Assembly: GCA_947652605.1 (NCBI GenBank)
Contig: OX393581.1
Coordinates: forward strand, 11,970,640 to 12,034,639
DNA from: Elmis aenea
Lineage: Eukaryota > Arthropoda > Insecta > Coleoptera > Elmidae
DNA: 64,000 nt
Reading direction: 5' to 3'
Shown here: in pieces, positions 1-10,257 of the stretch
Numbering within the stretch: position 1 is the stretch's first letter
How the letters are laid out: each line of letters opens with the position of its first letter
Translations under genes and position numbers: made by a program
The notes under the pieces: model-generated
What the model was told of the DNA's origin: nothing
Databases searched by the model: none
Seen by the model: the letters and a program-made list of their open reading frames with translations, nothing else

Positions 1-179
1 AAACTGCATTTGCATGTTTAGACAAGTATTTTCAGGCATATAATTCGATCACAGGTCACATATAGTTGATGATGAATAGCAAGCATGGTTTTGTAGATCA
101 TATACTACACTTTGAAATATAAATATAATGATACTGTTTATTGCTTGTTAAGACAAAGACTTAATTATATATAACATCA

Positions 180-426
180 CTATTTAGCACTGATTTTTTT
201 CGAAATTTTTATTCATTATATTTAATTTTTTATTTTAACAAAAATTCTCCAATGAATTAAATATATTGGTTATTAAATATATTAGCACAAAACAGAAATA
301 GCATGCAAATATGAACATTTGATTTAATTTAAAAAAAATCTGATTTAAATCAAAAAAATCTGATTTAAATCAAATAAATCGATTTTTTTGATTTTTTTAA
401 AAATATCATGATTTTTATCAACCCTG
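180..426. mobile_element. Right terminus of a hAT-like element
   Basis: Read on the minus strand, the stretch begins CAGGGTTGATAAAAATC and continues into repeated TGATTTAAATCA units, the architecture of a hAT-like terminal repeat common in insects. Palindromic TGATTTAAATCA occurs twice in tandem at about 340-375. No left end is visible, so the element either runs out of the window or is truncated. No coding remnant was seen in bases 1-180. Confidence 0.5.
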
Positions 427-1034
427 TTGTAGACGGTTTACAATCCTTATGTTTTAAATGTTTGTTTCAATTTTATAAATCGTATAATTAAATTTAAGTT
501 AGCTTAATTGTTATTACGAGGTGCACGATAGATTTATTAAGAATACATTTAAAAAATCGGTAGAGTGTGGAGCAAAATCCGCATCTTCACATTAGTTAAT
601 TCCTTATCCTAAAAATATAATTGCAGATGACGTTAAAGATACTTATAGGGTTATAAAGGAGGAACTGAGAACGGAATGAAAACGAAAACGTTAAACGAAA
701 TTAACCGAAATTTTTATAAGAACGAAAACAACATCACTAATTTTTATTCATTTAACACAAACGCGAAATTACCGTCTATGCTGGAAAGACTCGGCAAGTC
801 AGTAAAATATCTTACTTTAAATAGGTGAGCTTCACTTTTCTCCATATACATTGTGTATTCAGAACTTTATTGTTAATCCTTGCAATTTCGTGCAACACAA
901 GTAACGGTACAGATATTATCTCTTTCTAATTTGTTGATTGGATCATCAATAAATTATATACCTACACTTGACGTCATTTTTTACAGTTTAATAATATAAC
1001 ATTTGACGTTGATGATGTATGGTTTGACAAACTA

Positions 1035-1640
1035 GTTGTGTTTTTTTTACACTTGACGGGTATTATAGTGAGTAGGTACATAAAATGGACTAAATTTATT
1101 TGGTTTTATGTTAAATGTGTTTAACATTTTGGTAAATTTAATATGGCGATTCGCTAGTCTAAATTATGCCGTCCATAATGATCAAATATAGTTTTTCTAT
1201 ATTCCTATAGAATTTTTTCACCATCTTTACTGCGTTTATTAGTTGTGAGCAGGGACTAAAAACGAAACAAATTCCGTTCGTTTCTATTCGGAACAAAAAC
1301 GAAATATACCGTTTTCGTTCTTTTCGTTCTAACCGAAAAAATTCTTTTTTCGTTTTCGTGAACCGAAATAATAACGGTTAAAACCGGTTTCACAATATTT
1401 TTTTTGTCGTCAAAAAATCAATTTTTTTTCTAGTCACCACAACCCTCTATAAATACGATAACAATATTTGCGTCTCAACTAAAATATAAACGATGACGAT
1501 GGGGTTTGATGCTCACGGACAGCATATTTTAGACTGGCGAACTATCGCCATATTAAATTTACCAAATCGTTAAACATATTAAGATTTAACCATTTTATTT
1601 AGAATAACACCCGTAAGGTGCAAAAACACAACGTGATTAG
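1035..1640. repeat. Imperfect long inverted repeat inside the hAT-like element
   Basis: About 1035-1175 reappears in reverse complement at about 1510-1640. Shared landmarks are TTTGGTAAATTTAATATGGC and ACGGGT(A/G)TTAT. The arms flank a 330-base loop containing the internal CAGGGACTAAAAACG end. It could be an older foldback element that was invaded. Confidence 0.55.
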
Positions 1641-2059
1641 GTTAAATTAGACACACGATCTTTATCTAAAAATATGAAAATATAGCAAGTGCTGTTTTAA
1701 ATTTGTTTTAGTACTCAAAATCTATGCATAAGAATTAAATAAGATACTGCTGTAATTATTTAAAAAGACAAAAGAATGAATTCAAGTGGATAATTTACTA
1801 AATGTTATAAATAAAAAAGATTAAAAAACAAAACTTATATTAACTTGAAATACACTTTAACTTTATAGTTTGTACATACCATACAATATACATTTTCACA
1901 TTCCGTTAAATCTTACTAGCAACACATCTTCCAATAAATCTTCTTTTACATTAGTCCTTTTTGAAGTAAGAATAAATTTTACCGGTTTTGGAAAATATTT
2001 ATTTCGTTTTCGTTCTTGAACGAAAAATAATAATTTCGTTTTCGGTTTCGTTTTCGTTC

Positions 2060-2722
2060 TTAACCCTCCAGTACTAACATGATTTTTGTAACGCGAGTAC
2101 TAACATCGGTCTGTGGGACCGAATTCATCCAAAGCTTATGTTATAAGTATTATTTAAATTCTAAGTGTGCTTTATATTAAAAAAAACTTTCGAAGCATAT
2201 TTGAATCTGTACTCTTTGAATTAAATGCTGCAAATACGTTTGTGGCAGCTATGTTTAGTATACGATAAAAAATTACCATAGGCCACCTTCTCGTATTTCT
2301 AGCGCAGTTATAGCCTGAGCATAGTTTGTCCACTATATCAACACCAGACTTTGTACATTGTACAACATAATAATTTGTGGTTTTCCCGTATTTTCATCAA
2401 GACTATCAAAATCATAGGGTATTTCTCGTTTGTTCTTTTTTATTATGCCTACCACAGTTCGCTTCTTCTCCAACAAAGTTTTACATAATGGTAATAATAA
2501 TCCAATTAGTAACATCAATACTAACACGGGTCTGTGAGACCGAAATACCCAAAAAACTGGCAAAAATCGCTAAAAAACGCTTGCCACTACGAGAGCTGGT
2601 CGATAAATAGATATAATGAAGATAGGGACGAGCCCAACCCCCTTCTCACACGCGTTTTCTAGTTTCGGGGATAAAATTGGGGGGTCGGTCTGTGAGACCG
2701 CATGTTAGCACTGGAGGGTTAA
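2060..2722 (-). mobile_element. Internally deleted piggyBac-like element
   Basis: The element is bounded by TTAA at 2060-2063 and 2719-2722, the target duplication of piggyBac. The ends read TTAACCCTCCAGTACTAACA and, on the other strand, TTAACCCTCCAGTGCTAACA. Further in, the motif GGTCTGTGAGACCG, itself a short palindrome, occurs at both sides (near 2110, 2530 and 2690). It is only 663 bp and carries the C-terminal part of a transposase. It lies inside the right terminal repeat of the surrounding hAT-like element, so it inserted later. Confidence 0.85.
2172..2563 (-). pseudogene. piggyBac transposase, C-terminal fragment
   Basis: The upstream part reads LLEKKRTVVGIIKKNKREIP, then KPQIIMLYN, typical of the region that precedes the GVD-VD block in piggyBac/PGBD transposases. 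A one-base loss near 2345 shifts the frame. The next frame then reads DIVDKLCSGYNCARNTRRWP followed by MVIFYRILNIAATN, a strongly conserved piggyBac block, and ends at a stop at 2172. The N-terminus and the catalytic aspartates are missing, so the protein would be inactive. The first residues of the upstream frame are only terminal-repeat sequence read through. Confidence 0.85.
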
Positions 2723-2779
2723 AAAAATTTCGGTTAATTTCGTTTAACGTTTTCGTTTTCGTTCCGTTCTCAGTCCCTG

Positions 2780-3178
2780 ATTGTGTGTATATTTAAATTT
2801 ACATAATATTTAATCTGACGTGCAATTCCGTCTTTAGCAAGTCGAAATAAATTTTGTTTTGAGCGTTAGGTCATAAACCATATGACTAAATACTCTTTTT
2901 GGGCAGACATTACTGGCTAGCAAGGCAAAATAAAATAAACATCTTTATGGGGGCGTGTAGTCGTATGCTATAGTAAGAATTATTTTAAAGAGTAATGATG
3001 ATATTGGTTATTGATGTTCTTTTAAATTCCGGAACATTTTGATATTTAAACGAGATCCTTAACAGGAACGTCCATTCTGGGACAGTCTCGGCCAGTCCGG
3101 GACGGTTAGCAACTCTACGCGTCAAGAGAATCGTGTATGGATTTACAAATATAAGCAAACTCCGTTGCAATTAAGCTA
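2780..3178. other. Unassigned spacer
   Basis: No recognisable gene is seen. Near 3060-3110 there is a local GC-rich stretch with repeated GGGAC words (GGGACAGTCTCGGCCAGTCC), which may be a transposon end but could not be paired. Confidence 0.3.
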
Positions 3179-3900
3179 TAGGGTTGTGGAATAAGTTCTG
3201 GGGTTTTTTGTTACTGAATTAAAACACAAATTTACTATATTTTATTAGTAAAATATTGCCAATTTTGTTCAACTACTTGCTGTCAACGTTTTGGTAAAGT
3301 CATTATACCATTCTCATAGAGACCTTGGCTCTTTTCTTCATAGAAGTCATTCAAGCACTCGTTAACATTTTTATAGAGTGAAAACGTTAAAAATCCATCC
3401 AGATTGTTTTGTAGCGACCGAAAGAGGTAGTAAACTGAGGGAGCAATGTCTGGCGAGTACGGTGCCCACCCAAAGCTCGGCAGTTTCTGCCTTATCACTA
3501 AAGCAGTATGTGGTTTGGCGTTATCTTCTGCCTAATTGCCCGCTTCAGTTCGTCTAGCTGAGCACAGTGCTTTGTCGCGTTGATGGTCTGCCGTTTGGGG
3601 ACAACTCGTAATTTACGACGCCCTTCCAATCTCACCAAACACTGAAAATCACCTTTTTTGGATGTAAATCTGCTTTGTCGAAGGCTTGCGACGACTCACC
3701 CAGACTACACCACGACCGCTTCCATTTCATGTTGTATACCACCCATGTTTCGTTTCGTTGGATTACCCGCTTCAAAAATTGCTTTAATGAATTCCATTTG
3801 AGAAGAGATTTACAGACTTTTATCCGATCCAACAATTTCTTTTTGGACAATGCATGTGGAATCCAAATTTTAGTCTTCCATTTCGTGGGGTATAAGTTTT
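3179..3900 (-). pseudogene. mariner transposase pseudogene (irritans-like end)
   Basis: Minus-strand frames give successive mariner blocks. KIWIPHALSKKKLLDRIKVC is the WVPHEL block. LKRVIQRNETWVVY is the first catalytic block, with the usual D replaced by N. Then come INATKHCAQLDELKR, DNAKPHTALVIRQKL (second D kept), and YSPDIAPSVYYLFRSLQNN (third D kept). It ends with a tail like the WQ-V-NG-YF end. Frameshifts fall near 3500 and 3630. The 3' terminus at 3179-3215 (TA then GGGTTGTGGAATAAGTTCTG) resembles the irritans-subfamily terminal repeat. The 5' terminal repeat was not found, so the copy is 5'-truncated or badly diverged. Confidence 0.85.
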
Positions 3901-6689
3901 AGTATGAGGACGACATTCACGATTATTTTGCAGGTATTCCGTAAGAATATTGATTGGAAGCAATTAGAGAATGTAAATTAAGAATTACATTCACAGGTCA
4001 TTTATGCTTTTCCACATTTTTTTATTCGCGAAATGTTATTTCCGTGTGTTACAACGAACCTGTTTCCGCTTCAGCCTGTGGAAGTTATAATCTACGCATC
4101 TGTGCTTATTCATATTTAGTTATTGCCCCCAAATTTCGTCTTTAGTTATATATAATTCTGTGTGTAAATACGGAAGGGATTTCGCCTTATGGTCAACTTT
4201 ATTACCCCGCAATTTCTTTTAAGCTGCTTGTTAAGCTTTCCTGTTTCCTGGTGGAAATTTACTGCACAAAGGATTGTAGGAAAGCTGTATTCGAAATAAA
4301 ACAATGTTTGTGTATTTTGGTGTATGTTGCAAAAAAAAATTGTACAAGAGGAACCGTTTAAGAAGAAAAAGAAATTAAATTGTTTACCAATAAAATGTTC
4401 ACAGTAAAATTATATGTAAATTATTTGTCTTTTTAAATTTTTCCAAAAATTTACTTGGTTCACTTTCATAATAAATGGTCCAAATAAAAAACGTGTTAAA
4501 ATTAAAAAGTAATTCTCGCCGATATTGCGGAGAGCTCAAGGAAAACTTTAAAATTTGATACGAAATTGTACGTATATAAAAGTTTTAAGAACACTATAAA
4601 ATAAAGTGGCAACTAAGAAGCTTAAAACCGGATGATTTCAAACTATGATATTTCTGAGGCGGTGTAAACTTTATCTCAGTTATCTTTAAACAACTGACGG
4701 CAATTTAGCAGTTTCACTTTACTCCATTCGGTTTAATCGAACCCATTAGTAACTTTAATATCTATTTTCATCGTATTTGATACAGTATTTTATTATTTGA
4801 CGTCTGAAACACTTATAATAAATAACAGTAGAAGTACTAAAGTAGTAAAAGCAAAGTATTATTTTTACTAAGAAAATGCTAAAAACTTACCTGATTTATT
4901 TTATGATTGTGTATGTTTTAATTACAGTTTAAAGTTAGTTATTATTTAATGATTCTTTCATGTCAATTCATGTCGATGTAAGCCCATACTTCTTTTCTTC
5001 CTAAAATTGAAAGGTTTGCAATGCAGTCGACTTAAAAATACTAATAAAGCCTACGGTTCTGTGAATTTAAATAATTGAGAACTTATTTACCAAATAATGT
5101 TGTTAAGAAGAATTAGGCAACATCATTTACTAACGAATTTTCAATTGGTCAGAGCATGTGGATATTTTAAAATATAAAATGTTCATTGTCTACAAATTAA
5201 ATTTCATCCTAAATTATATGTAAATTATTTGTCATCTCAATTTTCTGTACGTATAATTTCATAATAAAAGGTACAATTGACTATGTACTTAAAGTTGGAG
5301 TGTCCTACACCTCAAATACTTTTTTTAAATTGTTTCCAATTTTAATTGGTTGCCACAAAACAGCACAAAACTACGACAAACTCCTGCTGCAATAATTTTT
5401 AAAACAACACAATTTTTATTGCCTCCCTCCAATTAGACATATTTTATAAAAATTACAAAGTACGTAATTAACATATATTTTATTTATCTAAGACAAATGT
5501 TAATATCTGACTTCAAACAACTTATATTACAGTATAGTTGGTTTTGAAATGTTCTTACTTTTATGTTTATTGTTATTAACTTTTTTATTTATCGATCATA
5601 AACGTTAATATTTATGCATGAATTGATACAAATTAAGTTCTAAATTAAGCGTTAATTAGATTTGGCTTCACATTGAAAGCACGTTTCTTGTTAATAACTC
5701 TTTTGTTTATGAAGTATTAATGCTAATAGTTGGGTGAATGTAGCACTAAACTGTTAGTAGTTTATATTTTAATTTTTTTGTGCCTGTTTCTCCAACATGA
5801 GGCCAAGTTAGGAGGACTCATATTTATTATTATTAATTTTTTTCGTTCATCGTGAATAAAATCTAATGTCTGGACATAAATATATACCACTATTTTTGCA
5901 CGACCTAAGATTCGTTAGATTAATTCATTCGTCAAAATTTACCTTCATAATCATGGCTACGGTTCGAAATAATAGAAACTTTCATTTGAACGTTCCGGCA
6001 GCTACAATATTTTACTCTTTTTCACTTTTACAGTCGTTTAATAATCACAGCGTATGGTGATTAGATAAACTTATACTGCTTCATATGCATCCCTTAAAAG
6101 ATTTTTTACATTAGAACTGTGGTGAATTATTAAAATTTCAAACATATTTCGAATAGTTTTAGAGTCTACGGTTTTTAATAACAACCAGTTTTTAAGTAGA
6201 AATATAAACTTTGTGTAATTAGGAAATGGATTAATGTTTAAATAATGCCCCAATGTTCTAAAGGCCAAGGTAAAACCCCAAACACACGAACTGTTTGTAA
6301 ATGATGAAGTTATTAAGTAAATGAAATATTCTATGTTTTTTTAACCGCTCTTCTTACTGCACAAAATACTCATGCACACTTACATGTAATAAAGAGAAAT
6401 GTTTATGTCAACAAACAAATCGTTCGTTGATAGACACAACACACACATTGGCCTAATTCCTACATTTAAAATACTGTTTATAATCCTTTATAGTTATATT
6501 AATGTGTTTCTCTTGAAGTTAAAGCCTCACAAGTTTTATTTCTTTTTAGAAATGACTGTATAGGTTTGAAAAAAATATGATCGTAGCTTTAAGCTGTGGC
6601 CTATATTATACCATCCATTAAAATATAATAACAAATAAGTTACTGATTGGGCCAAATGAGACTAAAGGCTGTAAAACACAAGTAATTTT
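3901..6689. other. AT-rich spacer without recognisable genes
   Basis: Only short chance frames are present. None shows a family motif on either strand. No terminal inverted repeats were paired here. Confidence 0.4.
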
Positions 6690-6962
6690 TAGAAACTTTA
6701 TTTACAAAATATAATTTATGAACACATTTTAAAGTTATTTTCTAAGGAACAGTAAATATACTCCATTTTCCCGATGACAAATATTTGCTCTTTGCAGGGC
6801 ATTTTCCATTAGTTTCAGGCTCCAAATTTTCTATTTTTTCACGAGTATTGTATTTGAGTTCCAGAGTTGTTTAAGATTCCTTGACATTCACCTGCTGCTT
6901 CAAGTAGCTCTACAAAAAAAGTCAGGCGCCGTCAGATCAGGTGAACGGGTAGGCCAAACGAA
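6690..6962 (-). pseudogene. Tc1/mariner-superfamily transposase, C-terminal fragment
   Basis: On the minus strand, from about 6962 downward, the sequence reads WPTRSPDLTAPDFF, which matches the WP-RSPDLTP-DFFLWG block that contains the third catalytic Asp in a large insect clade of IS630/Tc1/mariner transposases. The frame then breaks and continues as a degenerate YLKQQVNVKESLKQLW-type tail towards 6690. It is a remnant without the N-terminal half or terminal repeats. Confidence 0.7.
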
Positions 6963-7449
6963 ATATATTATTTTCAGATTATATTCTTTTTAAGCACATA
7001 AAAATACTATTCTTTGCTAGTTCACCCATCTTTTCATCTCTAACGGTTTTTAAAATCTATATATTCTTCATTTTGAAACATTAAAAAATTTGTTGCAAGT
7101 TATTTTTCGTGAAAATAGAATGTCTTTTAGTTTCCTGTTAGGTGTTACAGTTTTAGATAATAATTGCCGGCTAAAAAGTTAACTTATAGTAAAATAAGTG
7201 TGAGGTAAAAAAACAAAGCACCATTTGCAAAAACCGTGGCTAAAGCAATTGGCACTAGGGGCAAACCTAAATAAGGCGCCCCTTGGATAAGTCCATAACA
7301 AATTAAGGCATCTTAAAAACTTTTTTATTAATATAAAGTGTATTATGTTTCCATAAAACAGAGAAAGTAGTATTAAATCAATGTATGCAATTACCATCGA
7401 CTACAATAATAATCAAATTAGTTTTGAAATTAATTATTTCACTACATCC
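6963..7449. other. Unassigned spacer
   Basis: No gene recognised. GGCACTAGGGGCAAACC and GGCGCCCCTTGG near 7250-7290 resemble interior words of hAT ends but do not form a convincing pair. Confidence 0.3.
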
Positions 7450-7811
7450 CCATAAATCGTTCCTGATAGGCGGTAGAAATCAAAAAACGCGTTTCGCTCT
7501 AGTTTTTATTTTTTTTATTTATTTTTTATTTTCTACAATTGCTGCCAATTGTCAAGTTCACCTTAAACAGAGGGAAAAATATATTTCATCCCACTTCATC
7601 GGCTTCAGTCACTACTCATTGTGTAAGATTCTGTGAACAACCATCCGCACCTAGTTTTCAAACCGCTTCTTGGCTACAATAGCCACCTTGCGGATGGCAA
7701 AAATTACCAAAAAACAATGGTCCGACCGCCATGGGATAGTGCGCACCTCATGGGTGAAAGCTTTCGCGGACCGGCAATAAATTCTTGCGGACCACCGGTT
7801 GAAGACCACTG
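7450..7811. mobile_element. hAT-like element end (CAGTGGTCTTCAACC type)
   Basis: Read inward on the minus strand from 7811, the end is CAGTGGTCTTCAACCGGTGG followed by a CCGCAAGAATT stretch. This CAGTGGTTCTCAACC-type terminus is common in hAT elements and MITEs. The other end could not be found, so the left limit is approximate. No transposase domain is seen. Confidence 0.6.
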
Positions 7812-8079
7812 CTAGAGGATAACAAAATGAATATATTTTCTTTCAATTGTTACTAAATTATACAGACTTTTTTTTTTCTGAACTGGAATTAATTTCTTTT
7901 TCCAATCAAGGAAATTCTTATAATTTTCAAAACAAAAATCTAGTTTCGCTGAAGGATAAATAAAAATACATTGTATTTATAAGAAAGCAAACATTATATT
8001 ACCAACAAACAGTCATATTTGTGTTTCATAAACGAAAATTAAAGTAAAATACATAGTACATTATTACATTTTTAGATTC

Positions 8080-8480
8080 AGTTTTCTTTTTCTTCATTAG
8101 TTCCTTGTTGTCTTTCCCATGATAGAATGTTATTATAAAATTCCTGATATTCATCTGGTAATGTAATGAACGACTTTCTTTATATTATTAAGTTTTTTAT
8201 CATTTATGGACATTGATCCATTACTGTATGCCTTTTCTGTTGGAAATTCGAAATCTTCGTTATTCTTGTTTAGTTTAAAAACGTCTTTCCCCAGTCCATC
8301 AATAAAGATGGAAGCTTCGATGTTACCTTAACTGTCAGATATGTATTTCAAACGTCTATACTGTAAATGTACATTTCTGGCTCGAACACATTTTGAATAT
8401 TTTTTGAAATATTTTCGTCACCACTAACTAAAATTTAAAATCTCTTCATTTTTTACATCATGGACCGTAAACTTTTTTTT
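8080..8480 (-). pseudogene. Decayed protein-coding remnant, family not recognised
   Basis: The minus strand contains coherent frame segments separated by frameshifts. One reads RRLKYISDS. Another reads IEASIFIDGLGKDVFKLNK, NNEDFEFPTEKAYSNGSMSI and NDKKLNNIKKVVHYI. After a shift it continues LPDEYQEFYNNILSWERQQG and ends in a stop near 8085. The regular hydrophobic/charged pattern and shift-linked continuity suggest an old coding sequence, most likely a DNA-transposon protein given its surroundings. No catalytic motif could be assigned. Confidence 0.35.
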
Positions 8481-9125
8481 TCCATCTTTTATTATGTTAT
8501 TGTACTGCTGATGTACATAAACCTTTTAATACTTGTTTAATACAATATTCACAGCGTTTTAAAGAATGCTACCTTGGACAAGTGGTGCCACTTTAATGGA
8601 AGAGAGTACTAACTTCAGGAGTTATTTCTTTTTTCCACTCAATGAAATATTTTCCACCTCGTTTCAGTCGTAACCATTACTGGAAATTATTCCTTCTTCT
8701 GCTTATAAATGCACTTAGATTTGTAGAACAAAATGGCTATCTCAGTTAAAAATGACCAAAACTTGGAGTTTTGCCTTTTTCCACTCACCGATTCAATTTA
8801 AATACATAATTGGAATTTTGGCGCCCCATCATCATGGCGCCCTGGGTACGTGCCTACGCTACCCCTGCCTTTTGCTACTATTCAACAAAAAATTACAAAA
8901 ATTGCTATGCCCTATTCATTTAACGTGTAGAGATTCAAACTGATTTTTTTTTGCTAGTAATTTTCACTTGTAAAAATAAGTGATCTTTACTTATTTTTCC
9001 TGATATTAATACATTTCTTTTGCGCTGAGCGCTTATTAATCCTAAACAGTAAATATATATAAATATTTCTCGACATTGGCTTGGTAGAGTTACACGTTTT
9101 TTTTTTTTTAGATCCTGTGACTTAC
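8481..9125. other. Unassigned spacer
   Basis: It holds a GGCGCCC-rich patch at 8820-8870 (GCGCCCTGGGTACGTGCC) reminiscent of hAT interior words, and a T-rich run near 9100. If the exon proposed at 9126-9228 is real, this would be the start of its intron. Confidence 0.25.
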
Positions 9126-9228
9126 GCAACGTGACCCGACTCGCAATTTTTTCGCACGACCCCGGCATTTCTCCGTTGCTACTCAAATTAACAAGTCCCA
9201 AACTTTCCGGAAGTGCTCCTTTAAACAT
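9126..9228 (-). CDS. Candidate first coding exon, product unknown
   Basis: An ATG at 9228 sits in an AAAAATG context and opens a 34-codon frame beginning MFKGALPESLGLVNLSSNGE. It runs to a consensus-like 5' splice site, GTAAGT, at 9125-9120, giving a phase-1 exon end. Upstream on the minus strand (about 9229-9320) the DNA is unusually GC- and CpG-rich for this window (GCCGCCGCCTCC), as expected of a 5' untranslated leader. Beyond the splice site the frame continues through a poly-Lys run from a T-tract, which looks non-coding. I do not recognise the protein. A chance frame remains possible. Confidence 0.3.
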
Positions 9229-10257
9229 TTTTTATGACGTTACGTTTTTAGCAACTGTTTGTTATGTGCGGAGCGATGAGCTCGGCGGTAATAGGAGGCG
9301 GCGGCTTTCAAATTACGTTGCTTTTGTTTTACCCTAGATCAGACTGCGTGTCAGGTATCAAAAACGTGTCACGTATAGTCCTATCGAAAACATTTCAAAT
9401 ATCAAACACATTCCGGAGAATCTAATTTTAGTAGCACCGTCTAGCTTATTCCAGCGGGCGAACGTGTTTGGAACTTATCGTCTACCTAGAATTAAACTGA
9501 TTAGGAAGAATTTAATGGGACCGTAAAACTTGATAGCGGTTTTATGTATCAAAAAATTATGGTAAAATATGTATATTTTTTTACCCACTTTGAATTTTAC
9601 GTTACAGTTGGGCTATTCGTAGAAAGTAATAACTTTTAAAGTAATCACACACGACCACAAAAATTACATATTTAGTTAAAGGAACTAATTTCGGATCAGC
9701 GCATCAATTAACTTGATTTATGGCGTATAATTAGTTGAATTTATGGCTATTTTATAGCCATGCTTTAAAAGAACATGATACATGCGTACTTAACTTGATA
9801 TAACGAGTGTCCGGGGTCAATTTTCTTGTTTGTTTTATGAAATAATTTAAGCAAAATGATACATTATTGAATGGCAGAAACATCTACAAATTTAATGTAG
9901 GTCAGCGTTAAATGTTGATAAACGAGCCTTATTCAACTTTTTTTATTTCTCCATACGTATTATAAAGAATGTATTATGATCACAAAAGAATCACTAAAAA
10001 ATGTTGTAGGTAACTACGTGAAAATATGATATGAAACCCATAAGCAATGAAAACATTACGTCGAAAAATCAGTACGCAGCACAAAGTTGATTAGATTATT
10101 AGCTGTAGTTAAAAAATAAAAAGGTTGCAGAATTTATATCTTGTTCCAAGTGAAAAACTTACATGAAAAATGTAGTTAATTTTTCGATATTGTTATTATA
10201 AAATTTAAAACTTTGCCTAATTTAATCCTTGATTTAAAAAAATATATATATTATTTA
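9229..10257. other. Spacer; possible promoter/leader at its left edge
   Basis: The first 100 bases are GC-rich (see the candidate exon). The rest is AT-rich with no recognised gene or paired repeat. Confidence 0.3.

Larger units (their letters stand above)
659..2779. mobile_element. hAT-like non-autonomous element with about 70-bp terminal inverted repeats
   Basis: The left end (from about 659, reading GGAACTGAGAACGG) and the right end (read inward on the minus strand as CAGGGACTGAGAACGG) match over about 70 bases once the piggyBac insertion inside the right repeat is removed. Both arms are rich in AACGAAAAC motifs. A second, related left-type end, CAGGGACTAAAAACG, lies inside at about 1250, so two related copies may be nested. 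No transposase frame is visible. An 8-bp target duplication could not be recognised, so the hAT assignment rests on the CAGGGACT terminus only. Confidence 0.55.

Noticed and set aside
2333..2563. Independent small membrane protein starting MPVFWVFRSH
   Set aside because: The N-terminal part translates piggyBac end sequence and the rest is a piggyBac transposase fragment.
9720..9780. Possible regulatory palindrome around TGGCTATTTTATAGCCA
   Set aside because: A short palindrome of this kind is expected by chance in AT-rich DNA and has no partner features.
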